This document shows, in pieces, positions 20,725 to 33,067 of a stretch of 64,000 nt of DNA. Both the position numbers and the translations under genes were made by a program. The notes beneath the pieces are model-generated. The model was not told where the DNA came from. It saw only the letters and a list, made by a program, of their open reading frames with translations, and did no database searches. The stretch's first letter is position 1. The number at the start of each line of letters is the position of its first letter. Source of the stretch: Orobanche coerulescens (Eukaryota > Streptophyta > Magnoliopsida > Lamiales > Orobanchaceae); the NCBI GenBank assembly GCA_033398695.1, contig CM065811.1, forward strand, positions 113,011,501-113,075,500, written 5' to 3'.

Positions 20725-23700
20725 ATGTCGATACCCATTCTTACATGGAACGCTCGTGGTCTGGCTAACACCGGAGCACAGAAGCGTATTCGACATCTCA
20801 ACCGTGTTCATAGGTTTTCTTTTATTGGCATTTTAGAACCCATGGGTTCCAATGCTAATTTTGATTTTTATATTCGTTCTTTAGGTTTTGCATCGGGACT
20901 TTATAATCGGTCTAACAAAATTTGGTTCTTTTCTTCCCCTCACTTTCAGCACCAAGTCTTGTTGGATACCGATCAAGTCCTTCATCTTTCTATTTCTTCT
21001 TCCCTTCTTCCTCAGTTGATTTACGTCACTTATGTCTATGCCAGCACTAACCGTGTTGGTCGTTACGCCCTTTGGGACACCCTCCGTGAGATTACTATGG
21101 AAGTAGAGGGGTTGCCGTGGCTAGTCAGCGGTGACTTCAACATCTTCTTGCATTCACATGAGCGCGAGGGTAGTACCACTGACCGTACTCCAGAGATTCT
21201 GGACTTCGCACGTGCTATTGCCGTTGTGAGTTGATTGACGCGGGCTGCGAGGGCGATATTTTCACTTGGGAGCGCAATGGTTTTAGGGAAAGGCTAGATC
21301 GTGCTTTATTTAATGAAGCATGGTCGAACGTGTTTGCGGTCTCTACCGTCACTCACCTGCCTCGACTTCGGTCTGACCATGCACCTCTTCTTATCCAGTG
21401 TCGCTTCTCCGCGACTCGTCACAAGTCGTCATTCCGTTTCCAGAGTATGTGGGTCTGGCATCACAAATTCCTGGACACTGTTAGGGTGGTCTGGCTTACT
21501 CCGACTGGATTATCTGGCATGTGTAACCTACAGGCCAAAATCCTTAGGGTTAAGCGTAGATTGAAACAGTGGAACTTGTCTGTTTTTGGTAATCTTCATA
21601 CGAAATTGGATGAGGCCTTGAGGGCTGCTGACGAGGCCGAGCGGCGATATGATTCGGATCCTACTCCAGAGAATAGAACCGCTATGCACCGTTTTCGTGT
21701 TGAGTACCATCTTCGTCTCTCTATGGAGGAAGATTTCTGGAAACAGAAGGCCGCAGTTCGTTGGGTTACTGAGGGCGAGCGCAACACCCGGTTTTTTCAG
21801 GGTTTTGCGAAGCAGAAGCGTTGTCAGTCGCATATTCACAGCATTGAGAATGGTGGTACGACGATCGTTGTAGAGTCGGACATCCGATCATCCGCTGTGA
21901 ATTTCTTTAGGACTCTGCTTACATCCGATGGTGATGTTCTCATCCCCCCGGATGACACTTGCTTTCCCTCTATCCCCTCTTCTTTTGATTCTGATAGTTT
22001 GTGTGTCCCACCATTTCCCCAGGAGATTCGTGCTGCGGTATTTGATATTGATCCTCACAGCGCTTCTGGGCCTGACGGGTTCTCGTCTTTGTTTTTTCAG
22101 CATTGTTGGGAGATTGTATCTTCCGATGTGGAGGGGGCTGTGCTCGATTTTTTTGAGGGTCATCCTATGCCTCCGGCTTTCACGGCGACTACGGTCGTCT
22201 TGATCCCGAAGAAGCCTGTTCCGAGCGGTTGGTCAGATTACCGTCCTATTAGTCTGTGTAATGTAACCAATTAGATTATCACGAAAATCCTTAACGCTCG
22301 GCTTGCTCCTCTCCTCCCTCTTATTATCTCTCCGAACCAGAGTGGATTTGTTCACGGGCGGGTTATTACTGATAATATCCTTTTGGCCCAAGAACTTATT
22401 CACGACCTCCACGTTTCGGACATTCATGGTGTCCCGAACCTTGCGCTAAATCTTGATATGGCTAAGGCGCATGATAGGGTTCACTGGCATTTTTACGTGA
22501 GGTCCTGGTGAGGATGGGATTCCCGTCTAGATGGATTTTGTTCATCCGTCATTGCGTCGAGAGTTGCACGTTCTCCATTTTGGTGAACGGCAGTCCGGCC
22601 GGCTATTTTGCCTCTAGCCGGGGTTTGCGTCAGGGCGACCCTATTTCTCCGTCGCTCTTCGTGCTTGCCGCTGATTATTTATCGCGCTGCTTGGATCGAT
22701 TCATTCGAGATCATCCTTTGATGAGGTATAGGACGGCTGGACGGCCTTTCCCCGTCTCGCACTTATCCTACGCCGATGACTTCATTATATTCACACGGGC
22801 TGTGGATGATGGTCTTGTTGATCTTATGCGTCTCCTGGATCACTACTCTATGGCTTCGGGCCAGATGGTTAGTATCCAGAAGAGCACTTTTATTCTAGCT
22901 CCCAAGCATGCGCCTCGTTGGCATCAGAGAGTTCACGATCTTACTGGTTTTCGCCAGGGCAATCTCCCCATCACCTATCTAGGTGTGCCCCTTTACAAAG
23001 GCTTTAAGAGACGAGAGCTCTTTGCTGGGGTGAAGCAACGGATGTTGGACAGGATCTCTGGTTGGTCCCATCGCCACCTTGCTTTTGGGGGACGCTTGGC
23101 TCTTATTAAGAGCACTCTCTGCACGATTCCTCTTCACCTGCTTCAGGTTTTGGATCCCCCACAGTACATTATCCAGGAACTCGAGCAGATCATTGCGAGA
23201 TATTTTTGGGGTACTGTTGGTCCAAAGAGGAAGACGCACTGGGTCTGTTGGCGGTAGATTTGTCGTCCGGTCTCTGAGGGAGGCCTCGGGATTCGGAGCC
23301 TTTCGGATATGGCGAGAGCTTTTAGTTATAAGCTCTGGTGGCGCCTTCGCGCGTGCACGTCTCTGTGGGCGCAATTTATACTCCGCAGAAACTGCTTTGG
23401 TGGCCTTTATACGCCTATGCGTACTGCTCTTAAAGCTCGTGCCAGCCACCCTTGGCGCCGTCTCCTTCGCGTGGGTATTGAGGCTCAGGAGTTCATTCGC
23501 TGGACTCTTGGTCGTGGTTGCGGGGAGGTCAGTTTTTGGGACGATACTTGGATTGGGGATAGGCCGATTTTTTCTTATTGTCAGGTTTCTGGTAGACCCC
23601 ATCTTAGGATTAATGAGTTATGGATTGATGGGTCTTGGGACATGGGTAGGTTGGAGACTATTGTTGGAGAGGAGCTAGGATTTACCCCCCAGTTCATCCA

Positions 23701-24882
23701 GGAGATCTCCGCGATTCCCATCGCCGAGGAGGATTCGGATAGTATGTGCTGGACTCTTACCTCTTCGGGTGCGTTCTCATTATCGTCGGCTTGGTCTCAC
23801 ATCAGGGTGAGGGGTCAGGCTAATCTTATTTATGGGGCCATCTGGACAGCCTTACTCACACCGACCATTTCGGTGTTTATTTGGCGAATTCTCATGCGAC
23901 GGATACCGACTGATGACATCCTACAGAGGAGGGGATTTCATTGGCTTCTAGATGTTTGTGCTGCTCGCATACCCTTACCCAGACCTACCATACCGAGACC
24001 ATTGCCCACCTTTTCTTGGAGAGTGATGTGGCTCATGACGTGTGGGAGTATTTTGGCGCATGGACACATTTATCCCTACCCCATACTCAGAATATTTTTG
24101 AGCTCCTGAGTTTTTTCGCACACGGCACACACTTTAGGTACGCAACTTTCATTATTCCTTGTCTGATCCTTTGGTTCATCTGGACAGAAAGGAATAGTGC
24201 AAAGCATAGGGCAGTTACTTTTATTTCCTCTCATGTTATTGTGCAGGTGGAGCGCCATATTACTTTATTGGCTGCTGCGGGGCTTATTTGCTCTGAGTTC
24301 TGGGCGGGTTGCTCGCCGCCTGATCGCTTCCAGCGAGCTACATCTTCCCCTGCTCAGACTCGTCGCCCCATCCCGGTGGTTTGGCTTCGACCCGATACCC
24401 CTTGGATCAAGTTGAACACGGATGGTTCGTTCGATAGAGACACACAGATTGCGGGTGGGGGAGGTCTGATTAGAGATCATCACGGAGAGCTCCTTCTTGC
24501 TTTCCATTCCTCTTTTCAGGCCTCTTCGAGTTTTGATGCAGAGGTCCAGGCGTTGGCGATTTGATTGATTCTAGCTTCCCAGAGATCGAGAAATGTTTGG
24601 ATTGAGCTTGATGCTGCCGCTGTGGTGGCCCTGCTATCATCTGGCCATCGGGGCTCTTGGCAGGTTCGTCACACTCTTATGCGTATCCGACACATTCTCA
24701 GAGATATTCAGTTCAGAGTCACCCATATTTTCCGGGAGGGCAACAGGCCGGCCGACTATCTTTCTGAGCTCGGCATGTCGTCCCTCGGCATTCAGACTTA
24801 TACTTACGATACTGCTCCTCCGTTTCTCCTCTCCCTTATACGGATGGATCAGCTTGGTTATCCGTCTTTTAGATTTCGATAG
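20725..24882 (+). pseudogene. LINE ORF2: endonuclease, reverse transcriptase, RNase H
   Basis: ORF2 nicks target DNA and copies the element RNA at the nick. Domains in order: APE-type endonuclease (TWNARGL at the start, SGDFNIF near 21130, RLDRAL and SDHAPLL near 21290-21390); reverse transcriptase (SGPDGFSSLFF near 22070, YRPISLCNV near 22240, GLRQGDPISPSLF near 22625, catalytic SYADDF near 22767); zf-RVT-like zinc-binding region near 23770-23990; RNase H (NTDGSFD near 24418, REGNRPADYL near 24734). It is broken by a frameshift near 21230, a stop at 22272, a frame change near 22500, a stop at 23256, a frameshift near 23950 and a stop at 24562. Plant L1 elements with a C-terminal RNase H are well known. 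This copy cannot make a functional protein. Confidence 0.92.
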
Positions 24883-24916
24883 GTTTTATTTTTTATCGAT
24901 TGCTTGGTTGCCTATT

Positions 24917-25170
24917 GGTCCGCACATTAGCCCACAGTTTTAGTGGTGCACCTTGTACTGATCTAGCGGGCCGTAGGCACTTTAGATTTTAGGTTCCGGA
25001 TTATGGCCTTTTTTGGTCATAGTTCGGAGTTGAGTTATTTTGGTCTACGGGTCCGCACATTAGCCCACGAGTTGTGGTGCACTTTGTATTTCTTTAGCGG
25101 CCGTAGATTTCTCCGATGTTTGGACCCGAATTATGGCCCATTTTTGGTCATAATTCGGGGCTGATACTTT
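24917..25170 (+). repeat. 133-bp tandem duplication in LINE 3' region
   Basis: GGTCCGCACATTAGCCCAC begins at 24917 and again at 25050. Each copy continues through a GTGGTGCAC..TTGTA block, a GCGGCCGTAG-type or GCGGGCCGTAG-type block and ATGGCC...TTTTTGGTCATA. It precedes the oligo-A end. Confidence 0.8.
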
Positions 25171-25274
25171 TTATTTCTTGATTCTTATTATCTACAGGTT
25201 GGTGGGTCCCGCCTCAACCCCCCGTCCACACTGGATGTTTTTTTTTAAAAAAAAAAAGTCAAAAAGAACACGGA

Positions 25275-25755
25275 AAATTTGACAAAAATCCTTATTCAGG
25301 TTTGGAATTTGAAAACTAATTTTGAAAGTTCTAATATGATAAACTGAAGAATTATTATAGATATAATTTTAAGAAATATCTATTTTTCATATATGATTTT
25401 TGTGGGTGATTTTTTCTTAAGAAAATCATTTTTTTATACAAAAACATGAAAACCTGAAAATTAATTATGATATTTTGAAAAAAATCACCCTTAAAATTCA
25501 TATATATAAAAAGTAGATTTTTTGTTTAGAATAATATCTACAAGAATTTTTCATTATTTCAAATGAATTCAGAATTAATTGTTAGTTTCTTAGCTGATAA
25601 AATAGATTTTTTTAATGATAAAATCATTTTTCTAAAAAAAAAATCACCCCTAAAAATCTTTTAAAATCATATCTACAATAATTTTTCAGTTTTTCAAATC
25701 AAAATTTTAAAATTAATTTTCAGATTTTTTAGAATATCAAAACCCCCTAAAAATC
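25275..25755. repeat. AT-rich inverted-repeat (foldback) element
   Basis: 25275-25440 matches the reverse complement of about 25640-25755: GGGTGATTTTTTCTTA against AAAAAAATCACCCCTAAA, and GAAGAATTATTATAGATAT against ATCTACAATAATTTTTCAG. The middle holds a further related copy. It looks like a hairpin MITE or compound foldback. The termini are not fixed. Confidence 0.5.
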
Positions 25756-26025
25756 TAATTTAAACAATAGTAAAGTGCTCATTTTTTTATAGTTCAGGAA
25801 GTATTTTGTGAAATTTATTAAATCTTGGGGCAAAGTGATCTCCCCAATGTTTATGGGATTTAGCATTGTTTCAGTTTACGAAAGAAACTGAAAGAAAACC
25901 CTCTCTATGTTGGAGAACCCCTCATGTTTCTCCAACACTAATTTCCCAATCCTAACCCAACACAGTCCCCTTCTCGACTTCTGCCAATCTGTAATCCAGC
26001 AAAAAGTTCAGGCAGCGGCGCCGCA
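25756..26025. other. Possible plant promoter and 5' leader
   Basis: An A/T-rich part changes near 25860 to a pyrimidine-rich, C-containing leader up to the ATG at 26026. No clear TATA box was picked out. It may be the promoter region of a host gene or of the CACTA element downstream. Confidence 0.3.
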
Positions 26026-26067
26026 ATGATCTCCGACTCTCTGGTCTTCGACGAGTCAACGTCTCAG
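26026..26067 (+). CDS. Possible short first exon of an unidentified gene
   Basis: An ATG in a GC-rich context (GGCGCCGCAATG) opens 14 codons reading MISDSLVFDESTSQ, followed by a splice donor-like CAG|GTGGGT at 26065-26073. The leader before it has the composition of a plant 5' untranslated region. No continuing exon was recognised before the CACTA transposase start at 26907, so this may be a captured gene piece, the CACTA leader exon, or chance. I do not recognise the protein. Confidence 0.3.
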
Positions 26068-26906
26068 GTGGGTTGTTTTCTTTGGCAATCTTCTCTTATA
26101 GCTTTCATCACCATCTGTCATGGAATCCGTATGGCTAGCTCAGGTTGCCCGTGGCGGAAGTGTATCTTGTATTTGTGATGTGTGTGTGAGTCTGTGAAAT
26201 CCTTGTGTCTATGATTTACTCGTGTATATTGTGCTTATGTTTCATCTGTGTAGTGTTTTTGAGCTGAGCGAGCGAATAAATTATCTTCAAATTCTGCAAA
26301 TTTATATTCGTGTTTAGTTTATCAGTATGCTACCAACCAATTGTCAGTGCAATATGCTTATTTTTGTTAAAGATTTTCTTGGCTCTGTTGTTCAGATTGA
26401 AGTTCATTTTTTTGGGTGGAAATTACTCGATTGTGAAGCTTTAGGCTTGAGTGCTTAAGTATAGATAATCATATACATGTATATGTTATATATACATATA
26501 TAACATAAGAGTGGATAGACATTCTTGTGCCGTTCTTTTTTACTATGTAATATGCGGCTTGGTTTTGCAGACTATGATCTGGCATTGCCATTTCAAATGT
26601 TGATCGGTTTTCTTAGTTACTTAGGTTTTATTGTTTTGGGATCATATTTTGTACATATATAAGCAATGTCTTCACGAGGAGGTAGGAGACACATTTATTC
26701 TGTTCATAATTAACCTGAATAGTAATTGATAAACACTATGGAAATAACACATTTGAAGCTTCAATAAACTATTATATAAAGCATTCTGATAACCAAACAA
26801 TAGCATAGTTTCATCTATAAATATTAGTTATACATATGTATATGTGTCCCACTTGTATTGAACGATGTGACAAGTTTTTTTTATCTTTAAAAGTACTTAT
26901 AGATAC
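26068..26906. other. Intron-like region with repeated 85-bp segment
   Basis: T-rich sequence following a donor-like site. TATATACATATATAACA-type palindromes occur at 26475-26510. The segment 26603-26690 (TTTTCTTAGTTACTTAGG onward) is a near copy of 19325-19412. No protein match was seen. Confidence 0.45.
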
Positions 26907-29900
26907 ATGTCTGAATTTTCACTACGTGACAAACAGATGGACAAGTCTTGGATGGTAACTGATAGACACAAAAAGCCTTATGTAGATGGAGTTGCAGCAT
27001 TTATAGATTATGCGGTCCTTAATTTGAAAATCTTAAGGAATATGGACCCTCTAAAAACTAGAGAAAAAATAAAAATTCCATGTCCGTGTACCAGATGTCT
27101 AAACCACATTTCCCTTCATGTGGAGTAGGTAGATCATCACTTATTAAGATATGGAATAGATCAAAACTATACCAACCAGATTAAGCATGTAGAAAAAGAG
27201 GACCCACCGAAACGTGTGCTTTTTAAAGGCAACTATGCAATGCACACAACAGACTTCGTTGCATCTACGAATTTCACAATAGGAATTCCAACAGATGCTG
27301 CTGAAACAGTAGAGATGGTTGAAGCTACAGAAGAAAATTTTACTGAGGACCTTGACAAATTTCAAAAACTAATTGAGGATGCTGAGAAGCCACTTTATGA
27401 AGGGTGTACTAACTTCACAAAGTTGTCTACAATTGTACAACTCCTCAATTTGAAGAGTAAGTTTGGAGTTTCAGATAAGTGCTTTACTGAAACACTAGTT
27501 TTGTTAAAGAAGATGCTGCCTAAAGGTAACGAAATGTTCATTAGTACATAAGAGGCCAAGAAAGCAATGAAAGCAATGGGTTCAGGGTATACAAAGATAC
27601 ATGCATGTATCAACAACTGCATTCTTTACAGAAACGAGTATAATGACGCGAAACAATGTCCCACTTGCGGAAAATCAAGATGGAAGATGGATGAGGCAAA
27701 AAAAAAATTACGAAAATGTTCCTGCAAAAAACTGTGGTATTTTTCCATTATTCCGCCTATGAAACGACTGTTTCAATCAAAGACCCTAGCACAAGATTTA
27801 ACATGGCATGCGACCGGTAGAATAAATGACGGTGTTTTACGTCACCCAGCAGATTCACCCGCATGGGCTGCCATAGATGACAGATATCCAGAAATTGCTA
27901 ACGATCTAAGAAATCTACAGCTAGGCATTTCGGTTGACGGGGTCAACGTGAATAGTGGAAATAGGCATCATAGTGTATTGCCACTTTTAACTGTCATTTA
28001 CAACCTTCCACCATGGTTGTGTATGAAAAGAAAGTTTATAATGCTTTCATTATTGATATCAGGAACGCCAGGAAATGATATTGATGTTTTATTAGCACCT
28101 TTGATTGATGACCTGCAGCTCTTATTCGAAATTGGAGTCGAAACATACGATGCATTTGCACAAGAGAAGTTTACTCTACGTGCAGTTGTGTTATGGACGA
28201 TAAATGATTACCCGGCACTTGGTACACTATGTGGATGTCCTTACAGTGGATACAAAGGTTGTGTGGTGTGTGGGAAACAGACCCACTGTATTAGACTTCC
28301 TAAATCGAAGAAACAGAGTTATGCTGGCCACATACGATATCTACCCTATAACCATCCATTTAGAAGTCAAAAGAAGGGTTTCAATGGAGAACAAGAGTTC
28401 GTACATGCTCCTGAATATATGATTGGGGAAGAAATATATAACGAGGTCAAGTATATTATAAATAAATTGGGAAAGAAATATGAGAATAAGGAAGCAGACA
28501 TCCAACAAACTTCGACAGGAAGAGGTGGGAAGATGAAAAGAAAGAGGAGAACATCAAAAGAAGTGGGTTGTTCAGACGTTGGAAACAAAGAAACCACATA
28601 TTGGAAGAAATATAATGTATGGTATCGACGTCTTAGGTATTGGTGATATAATTGTGTCCAATATTGTATAGATTTTATGCATATCGAGAAGAATGTGGCT
28701 GAGAGTATAGTCAGAACATTGCTAAACGTCACCGGAAAGATGAATGATGGATTAGAGGCTCGATTGGATTTGGCACATTTTGGGTTGAGACCAGAGTTAC
28801 AAGCTAAGATAGAAGGGAACATAACCACATTTCCGGTAGCAAGTTACACATTAAGAACAGAGGAAAAAGACAAGTTTTGTGAATCATTATACAATTTAAG
28901 GGTTCCACAAGGGTATTGTTCTAATTTTTCTAGTTTGGTGAGTTTAAAAGATAGGAAGCTTAACGGACTAAAATCACATGACTATCACATGCTCATCCAA
29001 TAGTTTTTGCCCATTGCCATACAATCTATTATGCCGAAACCCACTAGAAATGCAATTATTAGGTTTTGTTTGTTTTTGAAATCAATATGTAGCAAAGAAA
29101 TCAAAGTGGAGGAGATCAATAAGTTATAAGAAGAACTCTATGTGACATTGTGCCTGCTCGAGAAATACTTTCCTCCATCTTTTTTTTATGTTATGGTGCA
29201 TTTAACTGTTCACCTTACTAGGGAAGTAAAATTATGTGGTCCAGTATGCTTTCGGTGGATGTATCCTTTCGAAATGTGTATGAAGATTATTAAGGGGCAC
29301 GTGCGAAACAAAAATAAACTAGAAGGATGTATTGCTGAAGAGAATGTTTCAAAAGAGACGATTGAGTTCTTCAGCGAATTCCTAAAAAGCTTGAAGACTG
29401 TTGGTATTCCACCTGACAAGCAAAACACATTTGGAAGAGAGAATGCTGAAGATAATATTTCTCTTAGGAATGGAACTCCACTATCAGCGGGTAAATCGGT
29501 TCACGTTTCTCCAGAGCTCTTCATTAAAGCACATTTCTATGTCTTGCAAAATACACCTGAAGTTGTACCCTATATCGAGTAAGTATTATTTACATGCATG
29601 TTGTTGTTTTATATTTTACAATATGGTGTATCAAGTATAATACTAATCGCACATGAATATTTAAAAGGTAGGTAATCAATATCAAGTGGACATGAATATA
29701 TTGAAATAAGGACTAGGAACCAATTATATGCTTAGCTTTATTGAGCTGCAGCTTCACTATTGGTAAATGTGGCATAAATGTTATAGTACTGTTGCTCCCT
29801 CCGATTTTCTTTGACTGGAGTTATCATTTTCATGGACCTTTTCTTTCAATTGGGAGCTGCATTTTTTTCTTTGTACTACATTAACAGATTCAGCAGCCAT

Positions 29901-30642
29901 GCTTCCACTCCTTTTCGGGTGATGACTCAAAGCACCCACTTTTCCTAGTGAGAACATTAACAGATTTAGAAGCTGTTTATTCTAGTGTGTTGCCATCAAG
30001 ACCGTCTAGCATCTTGCTACTTTAAGCTGCACCATTGGTTACTGTAGTTCATATGCTCGGTGTGGTGCGGAATAATTGATCATGCATGTTTCCCTTGAAC
30101 GTATACTTACCATCGTGCATTAGTTTCTAGTGTAAACTACTCTCTATAATGTATTACATCAGCTACACATTTAATAGCACCCCATAATTTGGAACGACAA
30201 ATTAATTTTTTAGGTTTTACAAATCTTCATTAATGTGCTGGTAGTTATCTCGTGTCTGTTTTGCCTAAGAATCACAGCATATGTTGTAGCAAAGGATATA
30301 CAGAAAGGTCCTTATATGATAAAGTCACTCATTCTTGTCCAGTTGACATTATATCAAGTATTATATATATAGTAAAACATTTGGTCAGTGGTTACGAGAG
30401 GAGGTACACTATTTTTATATTGGCGTTAAGTACTCTTTGTTTTATTTTTCTTGAGTTGAAGCTCATCCTTGTAATAAATGTCAGGTTGAGAGAGAGTTAA
30501 TATTCTCCAGAGAAAGTTTATCAGAGACTGTTAGGTTGATTTCACATGGACCAAACAGCAACGTACTGAAATACGATGTGTACAACATCAATGGATATAC
30601 ATTTCGTACAAAATGCCGTGAAGGTAAAGTTCAACAGAACAG
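26907..30642 (+). pseudogene. CACTA (En/Spm) TNP2-type transposase, broken
   Basis: The start reads MDKSWM near 26938 and leads into an IPCPCTRCLN zinc-binding patch near 27080, usual for TNP2 N-termini. The main transposase domain follows at 27567-28646 (CPTCGKSRW, TWHATGR, DGVNVN, CPYSGYKGCVVCG). Then come IEKNV (28680), a DUF4218-like part (29009-29580: MPKPTRNAII, LEKYFPPSFF, MVHLTVHLTREV, CGPV.FRWMYPFE), an intron 29581-30484 (donor GTAAGT, acceptor TGTCAG) and a DUF4216-like start (ISHGPNSNVL, YNINGYTFRT) cut at 30642 by an LTR. Stops at 27127, 27549, 28644, 29001 and 29127 and small indels kill it. The element ends (CACTA termini) were not located. Confidence 0.88.
29581..30484 (+). 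other. Intron of the CACTA transposase pseudogene
   Basis: Begins GTAAGTATTA right after the codons for VVPYIE and ends in AATGTCAG before GTTGAGAGAGAG, which resumes the transposase frame. T-rich, with no recognised insertion. Short frames in it have no family resemblance. Confidence 0.65.
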
Positions 30643-31119
30643 TGTAATATCCGCAATTTCGATTTCCGGTAAAAAATTTTTGGCAGAAGTCCATCTTAGA
30701 GACTCTGTTGTGACCGTTTCGTCATTCCGAGAATGATTAATTCTGTACTTTTTGTCATCTGAGTTCATTTTGGTGTCGTTTTGTTGAGTTCCGTGTTCTT
30801 AAGCGACTTTTCCGCACTTGAGTTCGATTCTTGCGAATCTCGTCCGAAACTGTTGTTTCGAGTTTCTCGTAAGTTCATTTAATGTTATCATTCATGTTGC
30901 GAACTTTGGCTTAGTGTTTCGATAATTTCGGACGTTTTGGGCCGTTTTCGTAATTTCCGAAAGTTTGGGGTAATTATTTCCGTTATCGAATTTCGAGCCT
31001 TCGGGTGGTCGTAATCGTGTGTTCTCTTAGCATTTAGATTCCTCTTTGAGACTAATTCGTAATCGTATCTTCGATTTATATTTAGGTTTAGGTTTCGGGG
31101 TTGTCCGGACTGTCCGAGT

Positions 31120-31340
31120 TGGCCACGGCCAAGTCATGGCCGTACGTTTTGGGGCTATACCACACCTGGCCGAGTTACGGCCGTAATGGTCCGGCAGTTA
31201 CGACCATAAGGCCTGTTACGTACGTAAGCCCTGGCCGATAACGTACGTAATGCTGCCGGCAGTTTTGGGTAGTAGGGCCGAGATGGCCGGTTACGGCCGT
31301 AAGCCATGGCCGATTACGGCCGTAAGCGCTCGGCAGGGAC
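31120..31340. repeat. TTACGGCCGTAA palindromic word array
   Basis: Words GTTACGGCCGTAA, ATTACGGCCGTAAG, GTTACGTACGTAAG and CATGGCCGTACG, each with a CGGCCG or CGTACG centre, lie directly upstream of the TATA-like CTATTTAAGG at 31344. Confidence 0.78.
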
Positions 31341-31343
31341 CGG

Positions 31344-31353
31344 CTATTTAAGG
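31344..31353 (+). promoter_or_regulatory. TATA-like box of family 2 LTR
   Basis: CTATTTAAGG lies directly behind the word array and about 40 bases before a pyrimidine-rich leader (CAACTTTTTTCTTC), so transcription would start near 31375-31385. Confidence 0.5.
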
Positions 31354-32284
31354 CCTGGGCACCGGGTCACTCGGCCATTTCAACTTTTTTCTTCATTTTT
31401 CGCGATCCTTCGACAGAAATTGAGGGTTTTGATCGGGAGCATCTTAGAACAACATCTTTTGGAAATCTCCTAGGATTGACTTTCGAGATTTGCTTCTTGA
31501 TTTTCGTTGTTCGTCCGATTTTGATGAATCGGTTGATGTTATTGAGCATTAATAATCATGTTCTATGGGTGGTATATCCATATTTCGAGTTTGTTCAACT
31601 CAATTGGTGATTCGAGTGTTCTTGGGAATTATCGAACGTTGAGTGTTCGATTAAATGTCCCAATGAGTTTTCTTTCGTTAGTTTGGCGGGATTTCTGTTG
31701 TTTTTTACCTTGATTCTCATTGTAATCGTATCTTTGTTGTTTTTATTGTTCCTTCTGGAGGATTATAGGTGCTCGAGGATTTCAGTTGAATCCTGTTTGG
31801 TGATTGATAATTCGTGTGGTGTTATTCTCATAGTACTCGTGGTGCTATCGCGTTCTTGATAGTGTTCGGGGGTTCGGGGCTGTTCGACCGCATCCCATCC
31901 GTCGTCTCGTTGCGATCGTGGTTTTGAGGCAAGAACCTTGTTCATACATTTCTTGTTTTGTGGATATGATGATCGGTGATCGTCTAAATGTGTTTGTTTG
32001 GTTGTTTGAAATGAACTTTCAAAATATTCAGTTAGCCTCGTTAAAGGCTCTCTTTCAAAACCGTGTGTATTTTGTGATTGATATATTTCGTAAACGATTA
32101 TGGGAATCCTATGGATATGGTTGCTGTTGATGTTGCACTAGATAATGCGTGTGTACGTATATTGCCTCATTTCGGTGCGTTGTGGTTTGACGTTGTGTTT
32201 TGCTAAGTGTTTGATGCCTCTGGGTGAATTGTTTGGATATCTTTGTTATATTGTTCTATGTGTGTGAATGTGTGAATGTGGGCA

Positions 32285-32515
32285 GGGCCTACGGTGATAC
32301 ATGTCATGCGATCATGTGGTCAGGATGCAACAAGCGATTGATCCAACTGTGAGAGCCTAAGAAAAACTACCGTGACACATGGCTTGTGATCATGTGGTCA
32401 GGATGCAACAAGTGATTGATCCAACCGTGAGCGCAAAGAATACCTACGGTGACATATGGCATGTGATCATATGGTCAGGAGACAACAAGTGATTGATCCA
32501 ACCGTGAGATGCCGT
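32285..32515 (+). repeat. 78-bp tandem array, three units
   Basis: CAGGATGCAACAAG-type blocks lie at 32321, 32399 and 32476. Each unit has GTGATCATGTGGTCAGGA and TGATTGATCCAACCGTGAG. The same unit occurs twice in the family 3 LTR (35308-35450). Confidence 0.85.
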
Positions 32516-33024
32516 GACAAGTGTTCACGCTGGTGTGTATATGATTTGTGGATGTGCTTTGCTCACATCGGGATGGTCCGTCGAGGCCTCGAGGGAATCT
32601 ATGACTTCACTCTGGATTCATGAGTTGGTGTTGTATTTGTGTGACCAAGATTTGCGTATCTTGGGTAATTATGTTTTGTTGATTTTATGTCCGCCGAGGA
32701 CACGTGACGTGGGTTTTAACCTTGTGAATTGTCGTTGGTCTTATTTGTGAAAACAAAACCTTTGGGCTGTGACCCATGTTGATTTTTCGAAAGAGAAGGA
32801 TTCGATAATCCTAAATGGTTTTCTGTTAAAACTCCCGAGGGCATTTTTAAACCATTTTACAAATTGTTTCTCTTGATTTGTGATCTTTCGAATTTAGAAA
32901 GTTGTACTTAAACTCTTGCCTCGGGAAGTATTTCTCGTTATGTTTGAATTTTGGAGGATTCCTGATTATTATTATTCTTGGAACTTGAATTGTATGACTC
33001 GTATTTTGCACTTTGTACTTGCAC

Positions 33025-33067
33025 TAGCAAAATAGTGGAATTTTGCTAACCCCGGAGTAATCAGGGG
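33025..33067 (+). promoter_or_regulatory. Double hairpin, family 2
   Basis: Hairpin I: TAGCAAAA (33025-33032) and TTTTGCTA (33041-33048). Compared with family 1, the T-A pair has become C-G on both sides. Hairpin II: CCCC-GGA-GTAA-TCA-GGGG (33050-33067), with one G.A mismatch and the GTAA loop kept. Confidence 0.6.

Larger units (their letters stand above)
20700..25257 (+). mobile_element. L1-type LINE, 5'-truncated and decayed
   Basis: The element has an ORF2 relic (20725-24882), a 3' untranslated region with an internal duplication, and a short oligo-A tract at 25247-25257. No ORF1 is seen upstream, consistent with 5' truncation. I could not fix a target duplication, and the 5' limit is approximate. 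Confidence 0.85.

Noticed and set aside
21528..24507. Long minus-strand frames opposite the LINE ORF2
   Set aside because: They are shadows of the sense-strand LINE coding sequence, which carries the recognisable motifs.
29640..30480. Possible separate gene in the gap between CACTA coding parts
   Set aside because: Donor GTAAGT and acceptor TGTCAG bracket it, and the transposase reading resumes after it, so an intron is the simpler reading.
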